The notes under the pieces are model-generated. The model was not told where the DNA came from, ran no database searches, and saw nothing but the letters and a program-made list of their open reading frames with translations. Shown here piece by piece: positions 47,485 through 55,761 of a DNA stretch of 64,000 nucleotides (the first letter of the stretch is position 1; every line of letters begins with the position of its first letter). The DNA lies in assembly GCF_001667885.1 (NCBI RefSeq), contig NZ_LZJW01000057.1, positions 62,001 to 126,000 on the forward strand, written 5' to 3'. Both the position numbers and the translations under genes were made by a program. The stretch comes from Mycobacterium scrofulaceum. GTDB lineage: Bacteria; Actinomycetota; Actinomycetes; Mycobacteriales; Mycobacteriaceae.

Positions 47485-48497
47485 GCACGGCGGTGGTGGC
47501 TCGCCTCGACAGCGCCGGCGACGTCCTGATCACCGGCCCCGCGGTGCGCGCGGTGGCCGCCCACCACGAGCGCGTCACCATGCTGGTCGGGCCGCGCGGC
47601 CGGGACGCCGCAGAACTGCTCGTCGGGGTCGACGAGATCGTCGAATGGCAAGCGCCCTGGGTGGATTTCGCGGCGCCCGAGCTGACCGCCGCGCACGCCG
47701 ACGCGCTGATCAAGCAGCTGCGCGACATCGCGCCCGCCAAGATGTACATCTTCACGTCGTTCCATCAATCCCCGCTGCCGCTGGCGCTGCTGGCCCGGAT
47801 GGCGGGCGTGCCCTGGGTGGGCGCGATCTGCGTCGACTACCCCGGCACCCTGCTCGACCTGCGCCACCAGGTGCCCGACGGGATCCCCGAACCGGAACGG
47901 GCGCTGTCGCTGGCGGAGGCCGCCGGTTGCCGCCTGCCGCCCGGCGACGACGGCGCCCTGCGCATCCGGGCCGTCGAGCCGCTGCCCCCCGGGCTGGCGG
48001 AAACCATTGGGCGCCAACCGTTCGTCGTCTTTCATCCCGGCGCCGCGGTGCCGGCGCGGCGGCCAAGCCCCGCCCGGAGCGCGGCGATGGTGGCGGCGCT
48101 GATTGGCGCGGGATATCGGGTGCTGGTCACCGGCGGCCCGGACGAGGCCGAGCTGACGGCGGCCGTCGCCGACGGCCGGGCGCTGGACCTCGGGGGGCGG
48201 ACCAGCTTCGCCGAACTGGCGGCGGTCTTTTCGGCGGCCCGGGTGGTCGTCGTTCCCAACACCGGGCCGGCACACCTGGCCGCCGCCGTGGGCACCCCGG
48301 TCGTGTCGTTGTTCGCCCCGGTGGTGCCGGCCACCCAGTGGCGCCCCTACGCCCGCCGGGTGCGCCTCCTCGGCGACCAGTCCGCGCCGTGCCGCGCCAG
48401 CCGGGCCCGGGTCTGCCCGGTGCCGGGCCACCCCTGCCTGGACCGCATCACCGATGCCGAACTGCTCGACGCGGTGCGAGAAGGAGGACAGCCATGA
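47481..48497 (+). CDS. GT9 heptosyltransferase-family enzyme (first)
   Basis: 338 residues; ATG overlaps the previous stop. GT-B fold of the ADP-heptose:LPS heptosyltransferase family: VVARLDSAGDVLITGPAVRAV with the usual D-x-x-GD-x-L, FVVFHPGAAVPARRPSP in place of the classical HPGA loop, and VVPNTGPAHLAAAVGTPVVSLFAP, which binds the donor. Sits directly before gmhA, so an NDP-heptose donor is the natural guess. Acceptor unknown: mycobacteria have no LPS. Confidence 0.9.
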   Translation: MSTAVVARLDSAGDVLITGPAVRAVAAHHERVTMLVGPRGRDAAELLVGVDEIVEWQAPWVDFAAPELTAAHADALIKQLRDIAPAKMYIFTSFHQSPLPLALLARMAGVPWVGAICVDYPGTLLDLRHQVPDGIPEPERALSLAEAAGCRLPPGDDGALRIRAVEPLPPGLAETIGRQPFVVFHPGAAVPARRPSPARSAAMVAALIGAGYRVLVTGGPDEAELTAAVADGRALDLGGRTSFAELAAVFSAARVVVVPNTGPAHLAAAVGTPVVSLFAPVVPATQWRPYARRVRLLGDQSAPCRASRARVCPVPGHPCLDRITDAELLDAVREGGQP

Positions 48498-49063
48498 TCG
48501 AGGCGCACTTCGCGGCGCTGCGTGAGGCCGTGGGCCGCAACGGCGGTGAGGCGACCCGCCTGCGCGGCTGGGGCCGGCATCTGGCCGCGGTGCTCTCCGG
48601 CGGCGGCCGCCTGCTGGCGTGCGGCAACGGTGGCAGCGCCGCCGAGGCGCAGCACCTCACCGCCGAACTGGTCGGACGCTTCCAGCAGGAACGAAATCCT
48701 CTGTCGGCGATCGCGTTACACGCCGACACCTCAACGCTGACGGCCATCGGCAACGACTACGGCTACGAGGAGGTGTTCGCGCGTGGCGTGCGGGCGCACG
48801 GCAGGCCCGGCGACGTACTGGTGGCGCTGTCGACCAGCGGCGCCAGCCGAAACGTGGTGTCGGCGGTCAAGGCGGCGCACGACGCGGGCATGGTGACGTG
48901 GGCGTTGACCGGCCGCGGGCCCAACGAGCTGGCCGCCATGTGCCACGACGCGATCTGCGTGGACGCCGCCAGCACGGCCACCGTCCAGGAGATCCACCTG
49001 ATGCTCGTGCACGGGCTGTGCGTGGCGCTCGACAACGTCTTGCTGCGACGGGAAGCATCGTGA
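48494..49063 (+). CDS. gmhA: Sedoheptulose-7-phosphate isomerase
   Basis: 189 residues (E. coli GmhA has 192), ATG behind AAGGAGGA and overlapping the previous stop. SIS domain: GNGGSAAEAQHLTAELVGRF, then STLTAIGNDYGYEEVFARG and STSGASRN. The zinc ligands of E. coli GmhA (His61, Glu65, Gln172, His180) have equivalents at the same spacing: His54, Glu58, Gln165, His173. The enzyme turns sedoheptulose 7-phosphate into D-glycero-D-manno-heptose 7-phosphate, the first step of nucleotide-heptose synthesis. Confidence 0.93.
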   Translation: MIEAHFAALREAVGRNGGEATRLRGWGRHLAAVLSGGGRLLACGNGGSAAEAQHLTAELVGRFQQERNPLSAIALHADTSTLTAIGNDYGYEEVFARGVRAHGRPGDVLVALSTSGASRNVVSAVKAAHDAGMVTWALTGRGPNELAAMCHDAICVDAASTATVQEIHLMLVHGLCVALDNVLLRREAS

Positions 49064-50472
49064 GCGCCAAACCCCTTGTCATCGTCGGCGATTCGATACT
49101 CGATGTCGACATCCTGGGCTCCGCGTCCCGGCTCAGCCCGGAGGCGCCGGTGCCGGTGGTCGACGCGGAACGCCAGGTGCAACGGCCCGGGGGCGCCGGC
49201 CTGGCGGCGCTGCTGGCGGCCAGGACCGAGACCCCGGTGGTGCTGATCACGGGCATCGCCGCGGACGACGCGGGACGACGGCTGCACGACCTGCTGGCCG
49301 CCGCCGGGGTCAGCGTCCTGCCGTTGCCGATGAGCGGAACCACCGTGACCAAGACAAGGATTCGGGCGCGCGGTCAGTCGATGCTGCGCGTGGATCGGGG
49401 AGACGCCGCCCCGGTCGACGGCCCGCTCCCCGCGGAGGCCGCACAGGCCCTGACCCGTGCCCGGGCGATCTGCGTGGCCGACTACGGCGCGGGCGTCACC
49501 GCGCTGCGGGCCATCCGGGCGGCGCTGACCGAAGCGGCGGCTTGCGTCCCGCTGGTGTGGGACCCGCACCCGCGGGGCGCCGCGCCGGTCCCCGGGTGCG
49601 CGCTGGTCACGCCCAATCATGAAGAGGCGCGCCACTTCTGCGGCCCCGCCACGGCGGGCGACGGCGGAGAGACGCTGCTGCGCAGATGGGAGGCCGGCGC
49701 GGTGTGCATCACCCGCGGCGCCCAGGGTGCACGCGTGTACGGTCCCGGACCGACCGCACGGCATGTCGGCATACCGGCGGGATCGGCGGCCGGGGCGGCC
49801 GACGTGTGCGGCGCCGGGGACCGATTCGCCGTCGCCGCGGCCGTGGCCCTGGGCGGCGGCGCCGACCCCGTCGCGGCGGTGCAGGCGGCGGTCGCCGACG
49901 CGGCCCGGTTTGTCGCCGCCGGCGGCGCCGCCGCGGTATCAACCCCGCTGCCCGCCAACGGTTCCGGCATGCTCGGGGAGGGCACCCGGGCCGAGGACCC
50001 GATCGACGCGGTCGCGCTGGCCGCGCGGCTGCGCCGCGACGGACGCGTGGTGGTGGCCACCGGGGGATGCTTCGACCTGCTGCACACCGGGCACATCCGG
50101 TTGCTTCGGCAGGCCCGCGAACTCGGCGACGCCCTGATCGTGCTGGTCAATTCCGACGCGTCGGTGCGCGCGCTGAAGGGCGCCGGACGCCCGGTGATGC
50201 GCGACGTCGACCGCGCCCGCGTGCTGGCCGCACTGGCCTGCGTCGACGGGGTGGCGATCTTCGACGGCCTGACCCCGGAACGAATGCTGGAAACGGTGCG
50301 CCCCGACATCTGGGTCAAGGGCGGCGATTACGTCGCCGCCGAGCTGCCCGAGGCCGACGTGGTGTATCGCCACGGCGGCGAGGTGATCATCCTGCCCACG
50401 GTGGCGGGTTACTCGTCCTCCCGTTTGATCGCCGCGGCGAGTTCCCGCCGCCCAACAACCGAAAGGTCTTGA
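49060..50472 (+). CDS. hldE: HldE-type bifunctional heptose kinase/adenylyltransferase
   Basis: 470 residues, GTG overlapping the gmhA stop. Residues 1-300 form a ribokinase-type domain, aligned throughout with E. coli HldE (SRLSPEAPVPVVDA, TPNHEEA, GAGD at 251-254). Residues 320-470 form a nucleotidyltransferase (GGCFDLLHTGHIRLL with HTGH at 342-345, VNSDASVRALKG, WVKGGDY). Expected reactions: heptose 7-P to heptose 1,7-bisphosphate, and heptose 1-P to ADP-heptose. Several kinase-site residues deviate: GGAANVA has become GGAGLAA (the sugar-binding Asn is lost), DYAKG is DYGAG, and GAGDT is GAGDR. The transferase half looks intact. Confidence 0.9.
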   Translation: MSAKPLVIVGDSILDVDILGSASRLSPEAPVPVVDAERQVQRPGGAGLAALLAARTETPVVLITGIAADDAGRRLHDLLAAAGVSVLPLPMSGTTVTKTRIRARGQSMLRVDRGDAAPVDGPLPAEAAQALTRARAICVADYGAGVTALRAIRAALTEAAACVPLVWDPHPRGAAPVPGCALVTPNHEEARHFCGPATAGDGGETLLRRWEAGAVCITRGAQGARVYGPGPTARHVGIPAGSAAGAADVCGAGDRFAVAAAVALGGGADPVAAVQAAVADAARFVAAGGAAAVSTPLPANGSGMLGEGTRAEDPIDAVALAARLRRDGRVVVATGGCFDLLHTGHIRLLRQARELGDALIVLVNSDASVRALKGAGRPVMRDVDRARVLAALACVDGVAIFDGLTPERMLETVRPDIWVKGGDYVAAELPEADVVYRHGGEVIILPTVAGYSSSRLIAAASSRRPTTERS

Positions 50473-50473
50473 T

Positions 50474-51169
50474 ATGACGTCACCCTCGCTCGGCGGTGTA
50501 CTGATCTCCGGCGGCTCCTCGGGGCTGGGAGCGGCCGCGGTGGCGGCCGTGGCGCGGCGAGGCGGCCTGCCGCTGGTCATCGATAAGAAACCCCCCGCAT
50601 CCGAAGTGCCTTACGCCGCTTGCGATCTCGCCGACACCAGCGCGGTCGCGGCCGCCGTCGAGTCGCTGGCCGATCAGGCCGGCGGCCGGCTCACCGGCGT
50701 CTTCACCGCCGCCGGCATCGACTCCTGCGGCACGCTCGAACAGGTTCCGGCCAAGGAGTGGGAGCAGGTGATCGCCGTGAACCTGGTCGGCACCGCGGCC
50801 GTCATCCGGGCGGCCCTGCCCTACCTGCGCGCGACCCAGGGGCGCATCGTCACCTGCGCTTCGACCCTGGGCATCAAGGCGGTCGGCGACGCCACCGCCT
50901 ACTGCGCGTCAAAATTCGGGGTCGTCGGTTTCACCCGCGCCCTGGCCGCCGAACTCGCGGGCCAGGTGGGCGTGACGCTGCTCATCCCCGGCGGCATGCA
51001 CACCCCGTTCTTCGAGGGGCGCACCGAGCAATACAAGCCGCCGGCGGACGCCAAGCTCAACCAACCCGCCGACGTCGCCGAGACGGTGCTGTTCGCCCTC
51101 TCCCAGCCCGCCGGGTGTGAGGTGCGTGAGCTCGTGGTGTGCGCCTCCACGGAGTCTTCGTGGCCTTGA
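50474..51169 (+). CDS. Short-chain dehydrogenase/reductase of the heptose operon
   Basis: 231 residues, one base after hldE. Classical SDR: LISGGSSGLGAAAVAA, FTAAGIDSCG, CAST (catalytic Ser), YCASK (Tyr-x3-Lys). It is too short and of the wrong class to be HldD (an extended SDR of about 310 residues). It may oxidise or reduce the sugar or a nucleotide-sugar intermediate. Overlaps the next gene by ten bases, so it belongs to the operon. Confidence 0.87.
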   Translation: MTSPSLGGVLISGGSSGLGAAAVAAVARRGGLPLVIDKKPPASEVPYAACDLADTSAVAAAVESLADQAGGRLTGVFTAAGIDSCGTLEQVPAKEWEQVIAVNLVGTAAVIRAALPYLRATQGRIVTCASTLGIKAVGDATAYCASKFGVVGFTRALAAELAGQVGVTLLIPGGMHTPFFEGRTEQYKPPADAKLNQPADVAETVLFALSQPAGCEVRELVVCASTESSWP

Positions 51170-52125
51170 CGCTCGATCCCGGCCCCGACGGGGCCGACAG
51201 CATCGTCGTGCTGCGCGCCCTGGGTCTCGGTGACCTGCTCACGGCGGTGCCCGCGCTGCGTGGGCTGCGCCGGTGCTACCCGGGGGCGCGCGTCATGCTC
51301 GCCGCCCCCGACCGCTACCGCGAGCTGGCCATGCTCACCGGCGCGATCGACGAACTACTGCCCACCAGCTGCCTGGGCGACGTGCAGCCGTTGCCGCGCC
51401 CGCCCGCGCTGGGCATCAACCTGCACGGCTGCGGACCGGAAAGCATCGACCACCTGCTGGCCTGGGCGCCGCAGGCGGTGCTCACCCACTGCCATCCACG
51501 CCATCCCACCCTCAAGGGACCGCCATGGCGCCCGGACGTGCACGAGGTGAACCGCTGGTGCACGCTGCTCGAATGGGCCGGAATCCCTTGCGACGCAACC
51601 GATGTCCTGATACCAAGGCCCGAGGGTATTCCGTTCGACCAGACCGGCGCCGTCGTGATCCATCCCGGCGCCTCCGCGCCGGCGCGGCAGTGGCCCGTGG
51701 ACCGCTTCGCCGAGGTCGCCGCGGCGCTCAGCGACGACGGCTACGACGTGATCATCACCGGGTCCGCCGCCGAATTCGATCTCGCGCACCAGGTTGCCCG
51801 TCAGGCCGGTCTGCCCCGCACGGCGGTGGTGTCCGGGCTGCTCGACCTGCCCGCGCTGACGGCCCTGGTGTCGGACAGCCGGCTGGTGATCTGCGGGGAC
51901 ACCGGCCTGGGTCACCTGGCCGCCGCGACCGGCACGGCGTCGGTGGTGTTGTTCGGGCCCACCGCTCCCGCCCGGTGGGGCCCGCGCGGCCCGGCGCCGC
52001 ACGTCGCGCTGTGGACCGGCGGGGTCGGTGATCCGCACGCCGCCGTGCCGCACGAGGGCCTGCTGTTGATCACGGTCGCGCGGGTGCTGTCCGCGAGCCG
52101 GCAAATCCTGCGGGAGAACGCATGA
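51160..52125 (+). CDS. GT9 heptosyltransferase-family enzyme (second)
   Basis: 321 residues from the GTG at 51160, ten bases inside the SDR. The family motifs are stronger than in the first GT9: VLRALGLGDLLTAVPALRGL, AVVIHPGASAPARQWPVDRF and VICGDTGLGHLAAATGTASVV. Expected to transfer heptose (or a related sugar) from an NDP donor to a growing glycan. Two GT9 enzymes of different sequence suggest two successive additions. Confidence 0.9.
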   Translation: MALTLDPGPDGADSIVVLRALGLGDLLTAVPALRGLRRCYPGARVMLAAPDRYRELAMLTGAIDELLPTSCLGDVQPLPRPPALGINLHGCGPESIDHLLAWAPQAVLTHCHPRHPTLKGPPWRPDVHEVNRWCTLLEWAGIPCDATDVLIPRPEGIPFDQTGAVVIHPGASAPARQWPVDRFAEVAAALSDDGYDVIITGSAAEFDLAHQVARQAGLPRTAVVSGLLDLPALTALVSDSRLVICGDTGLGHLAAATGTASVVLFGPTAPARWGPRGPAPHVALWTGGVGDPHAAVPHEGLLLITVARVLSASRQILRENA

Positions 52126-52382
52126 GCGGGCCGCTCGTCGGCGCGGCGGGCGCCGGCTCCGCCGGGCTGACCCCCGCCGTCCGCGAGGCCGACCGCGGGC
52201 CGAACACGGTCGCCGCGGGCGTCGAGCCCGACTGCGTGCGCAAACTGCCCGCCGGCGTCGCGGCCATCGACGAATCCCGGTTACGGGCCGCGGCGCAGGA
52301 CATTAGGGCCCACCTCGTTTCGAGCATCGCGGAGCGTCCGGGTCCGAGCTACGCCGGAAACGCTGCGGCGCACGGCTTTTAG
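52122..52382 (+). CDS. Small open frame at the end of the heptose operon
   Basis: 86 residues, ATG overlapping the GT9 stop (ATGA), which argues for translation. I do not recognise it. The composition is Ala/Gly/Pro-rich with no membrane segment, and the last third (AAAQDIRAHLVSSIAERPG) could be a helix. It may be the truncated remainder of a longer gene, since the operon ends abruptly here and 230 bases without a gene follow. Confidence 0.35.
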   Translation: MSGPLVGAAGAGSAGLTPAVREADRGPNTVAAGVEPDCVRKLPAGVAAIDESRLRAAAQDIRAHLVSSIAERPGPSYAGNAAAHGF

Positions 52383-52612
52383 CCGAACGGCGGCGCCGGC
52401 GGCGCGTTCACAGGAAACCCGACGAATAACGGCGGCGATCGTGGGTATGCCCCTCGTGTGGGAAGCGCTTCAGCGTGCCCATTCACGCCAGACTGCGGTC
52501 GAAACGGACGGCCGTGGGCCTTCGCAGCAAACCGCACGCGCCCGTGGCTTTAGCGTCGGCCGGCGTAGGTAGCGAATCGTCATCGAAAACCGTCTGTCTA
52601 GGAGGAACACCA
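52383..52612. other. Intergenic region before the TPP enzyme
   Basis: 230 bases. It contains a lone GGGTAT (52443-52448) without a GTTT at 15-17 bases and an AGGAGGA ribosome site just before the next ATG. No hairpin or gene is evident. Confidence 0.4.
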
Positions 52613-54406
52613 ATGGCTAAGCAAGAGGTCTCGGACTACCTGCTGGAGCGATTGCGCGCCTGGGGTGTCGAGCATGTGTTCGGTTACCCCGGTGACGGCA
52701 TCAACGGGCTGCTCGCCGCGTGGGGCCGCGCGGACAACAAGCCGAAATTCATTCAGTCGCGCCACGAGGAGATGAGCGCGTTCGAGGCGGTCGGCTACGC
52801 CAAATTCACCGGCCGGGTCGGGGTGTGCGCGGCCACGTCGGGACCGGGCGCCATCCACCTGCTCAACGGCCTCTACGACGCCAAGCTCGACCACGTTCCG
52901 GTGGTGGCCATTGTCGGGCAGACCAACCGCACCGCCATGGGCGGCAATTACCAGCAGGAGGTCGACCTGCTGAACCTGTTCAAGGACGTCGCCAGCGACT
53001 ACGTCCAAATGATTACCGTCCCCGAGCAATTGCCCAACGTGCTCGACCGGGCGATCCGGATCGCCATGACTCAGCGCGCCCCGACGGCGTTGATCATCCC
53101 GAGCGACGTGCAGGAGTTGCCGTACTCCCCGCCCGGGCACGCGTTCAAGATGGTGCCCTCCAGCCTCGGCATCGAATATCCGGAGATCGCACCCGACGAC
53201 GCGGCCGTCGCGCGCGCGGCCGACATCCTCAATGCGGGCAAGAAGGTCGCCATCCTGGCCGGCACCGGGGCGCGCGGGGCACACGAAGAGCTGAGCGAGG
53301 TCGCCGACCTGCTGGGCGCCGGAGCGGCCAAGGCGCTGCTGGGCAAGGACGTGCTCTCCGACGAATTGCCCTGGGTCACCGGCTCGATCGGGTTGCTCGG
53401 CACGCGGCCCAGCTATGAGCTGATGCGCGACTGCGACACCCTGCTGACCGTGGGCTCCAGCTTCCCGTACACGCAGTTCCTGCCGGAATTCGGGCAGGCC
53501 CGAGCGGTGCAGATCGACGTGGACGGCCGGCTCATCGGGATGCGCTACCCGTACGAGGTGAACCTGGTCGCCGACGCGAAATCCGCGCTGCGGGCTCTGA
53601 TTCCGCACCTGCGGCGCAAGGACGACCGGTCCTGGCGGGAGACGATCGAAAAGAACGTTGCGCGCTGGTGGGAGACGATGGACAAGGAAGCCCACGTCAG
53701 CGCCGACCCGATCAACCCGATGCGGCTGTACTCCGAGCTCTCCCCGCAGCTGCCCGACGACGCCATCGTGACGGCCGACTCCGGTTCGGCGGCCAACTGG
53801 TACGCCCGCAACCTGCGCTTCCGTGGCCAGATGCGGGGTTCACTGTCCGGCACGCTTGCCACGATGGGCCCCGGCGTGCCGTACGCGATCGGCGCCAAGT
53901 TCGGCAACCCGCGCCGGCCGGTCATCGCGTTCGTGGGTGACGGCGCCATGCAGATGAACGGCATGGCCGAGCTGATCACGATCAAGCGGTACTGGCAGGA
54001 GTGGGAGGACCCGCGCTTGGTCATCGCTATCCTGCACAACAACGACCTCAACCAGGTCACCTGGGAGATGCGCGCCATGGCCGGCTCCCCGAAATTCCAT
54101 GAGTCCCAAGCGCTTCCGGATGTCGACTTCGCGGCCTTCGCGGGCAGCCTGGGCCTCAATGCGATGGCCATCAAGGACCCGGACGAGCTCGCTGACGCCT
54201 GGCGTCACGCGCTGTCGGCGGACCGCCCCACCGTGCTGGACGTGTTCACCGATCCGAACATGCCGCCGATCCCGCCGCACGCCACCTGGGATCAGTTCAA
54301 GTCGGCCACGGCCGCCGTGCTCTCCGGTGACGAGGACCGCGTCGGCTTCGTCAAGGTCGGCCTCAAGACCAAGGCACAGGAGTTCATGCCGCACAAGAAG
54401 GGATGA
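52613..54406 (+). CDS. TPP-dependent pyruvate oxidase/dehydrogenase-type enzyme
   Basis: 597 residues, ATG behind AGGAGGA. Three-domain TPP enzyme: N-terminal pyrimidine-binding domain with the activating Glu in IQSRHEEMSAFEAVGYAK, middle domain VAILAGTGARGAHEEL, and C-terminal diphosphate domain with the Mg motif GDGAMQMNGMAEL to HNND. The pattern is that of PoxB/pyruvate:quinone oxidoreductase and related soluble pyruvate oxidases rather than acetolactate synthase. It probably decarboxylates pyruvate to acetate, giving electrons to quinone. The E. coli membrane-binding tail is not evident. Monocistronic. Confidence 0.88.
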   Translation: MAKQEVSDYLLERLRAWGVEHVFGYPGDGINGLLAAWGRADNKPKFIQSRHEEMSAFEAVGYAKFTGRVGVCAATSGPGAIHLLNGLYDAKLDHVPVVAIVGQTNRTAMGGNYQQEVDLLNLFKDVASDYVQMITVPEQLPNVLDRAIRIAMTQRAPTALIIPSDVQELPYSPPGHAFKMVPSSLGIEYPEIAPDDAAVARAADILNAGKKVAILAGTGARGAHEELSEVADLLGAGAAKALLGKDVLSDELPWVTGSIGLLGTRPSYELMRDCDTLLTVGSSFPYTQFLPEFGQARAVQIDVDGRLIGMRYPYEVNLVADAKSALRALIPHLRRKDDRSWRETIEKNVARWWETMDKEAHVSADPINPMRLYSELSPQLPDDAIVTADSGSAANWYARNLRFRGQMRGSLSGTLATMGPGVPYAIGAKFGNPRRPVIAFVGDGAMQMNGMAELITIKRYWQEWEDPRLVIAILHNNDLNQVTWEMRAMAGSPKFHESQALPDVDFAAFAGSLGLNAMAIKDPDELADAWRHALSADRPTVLDVFTDPNMPPIPPHATWDQFKSATAAVLSGDEDRVGFVKVGLKTKAQEFMPHKKG

Positions 54407-54416
54407 GAGGGAGGCG

Positions 54417-55070
54417 TCAGCGACTCGACGAGGCGGCGCCGCGCAGATCGTCGACGAAGAGCCGGTAAGCCTCCTCGCGTCCATCGCTGCGGTCGCGCAG
54501 CAGGGCCGACGGATGCACCGTCGCCACCACGGTCGGCTCGGGCTCGACGTCGACGACGGAGGCGAGCAACCGCATCTGTTGGCCGCGCTGGGTGGAGACG
54601 CGAAAGTCGGCCCCCAGCAAGGATTGTGCCGCGGTCGCGCCGAGGCACACGACGACCTGCGGTCGCACCGCCTCGATCTCGGCGATGAGCCAGGGCCGGC
54701 AGGCGACCACCTCGGTGCGTCCCGGCTTCTGGTGAATCCGCCGCTTGCCGCCCTTGCGGGTGAACTTGAAGTGTTTGACCGCGTTCGTCACGTACGTCAG
54801 CGCGGGATCGATGCCGGCGTCTTCCAGCGCCCGGGCGAGCAGTCGCCCGGCCGGCCCGACGAACGGCTCACCCGCGCGGTCCTCCTGGTCGCCCGGCTGC
54901 TCACCCACCAGCATGATCGGCGCGCCGGGATGCCCGCGGCCGAAGACGGTCTGGGTGGCGTCGGCGAAAAGCGGGCAACCGCGGCAACATTCGGCCGCGG
55001 CCCGCAGCGATTCCAGTCCCGGCTCCTCGGGCAGGTACCGCGCGGCACCCGGTGCCTTGGTGGCGGTCAT
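54417..55070 (-). CDS. udgX: UdgX-type uracil-DNA glycosylase
   Basis: 217 residues. Family-4-like UDG with Fe-S cysteines near the start (ECCRGCPLF) and further on (VVACRP, VVVCLG). Motif A is GEQPGDQEDRAGEPFVGPAG and motif B is VHPSALLR. Decisive is the loop KGGKRRIHQKP: the KRRIH sequence (109-113) with His113 defines UdgX, which in M. smegmatis forms a covalent His-DNA bond after removing uracil. So this is probably a suicide-type glycosylase that tags uracil sites. ATG at 55070 with AAGGGAG before it. Confidence 0.92.
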   Translation of the reverse strand: MTATKAPGAARYLPEEPGLESLRAAAECCRGCPLFADATQTVFGRGHPGAPIMLVGEQPGDQEDRAGEPFVGPAGRLLARALEDAGIDPALTYVTNAVKHFKFTRKGGKRRIHQKPGRTEVVACRPWLIAEIEAVRPQVVVCLGATAAQSLLGADFRVSTQRGQQMRLLASVVDVEPEPTVVATVHPSALLRDRSDGREEAYRLFVDDLRGAASSSR

Positions 55071-55093
55071 GGCGCTCCCTTACCTACCCCGGG

Positions 55094-55139
55094 CTGGGGC
55101 GCCCCCGCTCACGTCGACCTTCGAGCGGGGGCACCCCAG
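55094..55139 (-). terminator. Long hairpin after the hemerythrin gene
   Basis: 17-base arms (55094-55110 and 55123-55139), sixteen of seventeen pairs plus one wobble-type mismatch, 12-base loop. It lies ten bases downstream of the hemerythrin stop on the minus strand. The lack of a T run is common for mycobacterial terminators. Confidence 0.65.
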
Positions 55140-55148
55140 TGAGTCGTG

Positions 55149-55709
55149 CTAACCCTTCCCGACGATGGCGTCGCGGGCCCGGTCGAGCATCGCCGCGAAC
55201 GGTCCCGCGGCCAGGTTGGCCGCCTGCGACTCGACTCCGGCGTGCGGCCGCGTCGGCGCGATCGCCTCGGCGAGCTTGGCCGCGCGGCCCATCCGCTCCA
55301 GCTCCTCGCCGCTCAATTCCTGGCCCAGCTTGGAGAACTCGTCGTGCTCCTCGTGCTCGGCGTGCTCGACGACCGCCTCGCGCAGCTGCGTCAGCAGGCT
55401 GGTGAACTCCGCGCTGTCCACGTCGAGCTTCTCCAGCTTCTGCAAGACCGTCTTGGCCTCGTGCTCTTCGTGCAGTCGCTCGTCGACCACCGCGGCGCCG
55501 TCCGAAAGCTTCCGCTTGGCCCGCGGGTGCACGATTTCTTCTTCGGCCGTTTCGTGGACGGCCAGCAGTCGGCGCAGTTCGACGAACGCCTTTTCGCGTT
55601 CTTCGCCCGACGCCGCCAAGGTTTTGGCGAACAACGATTTGATCTGCTGGTGCTGACTGACAAGAAAGTCGACCACATCGGTGGGCGACGTGATGGCGTT
55701 GTGAGCCAT
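55149..55709 (-). CDS. Hemerythrin-like HHE domain protein
   Basis: 186 residues. Four-helix HHE domain over residues 5-135: His in FLVSQHQQIKSLF, then LLAVHETAEEEIVHP, DERLHEEHEAKTVL and VVEHAEHEEHDEFSKL, the expected His/Glu ligands of a di-iron site. The C-terminal 50 residues are a loosely helical tail. Related mycobacterial hemerythrin-like proteins respond to oxidative or nitrosative stress, and a SigF-type promoter precedes this gene. Probably an O2/NO/H2O2-sensing or -handling protein. Confidence 0.9.
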   Translation of the reverse strand: MAHNAITSPTDVVDFLVSQHQQIKSLFAKTLAASGEEREKAFVELRRLLAVHETAEEEIVHPRAKRKLSDGAAVVDERLHEEHEAKTVLQKLEKLDVDSAEFTSLLTQLREAVVEHAEHEEHDEFSKLGQELSGEELERMGRAAKLAEAIAPTRPHAGVESQAANLAAGPFAAMLDRARDAIVGKG

Positions 55710-55761
55710 GATGTCCTTCCCATTTCATTCCGCGCGCGGGCTGTTGCGCGCTCCTGTTCGG

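Noticed and set aside
52443..52448. GGGTAT before the TPP enzyme as another SigF promoter
   Set aside because: No GTTT at a 14-17-base spacing and more than 160 bases from the start codon.
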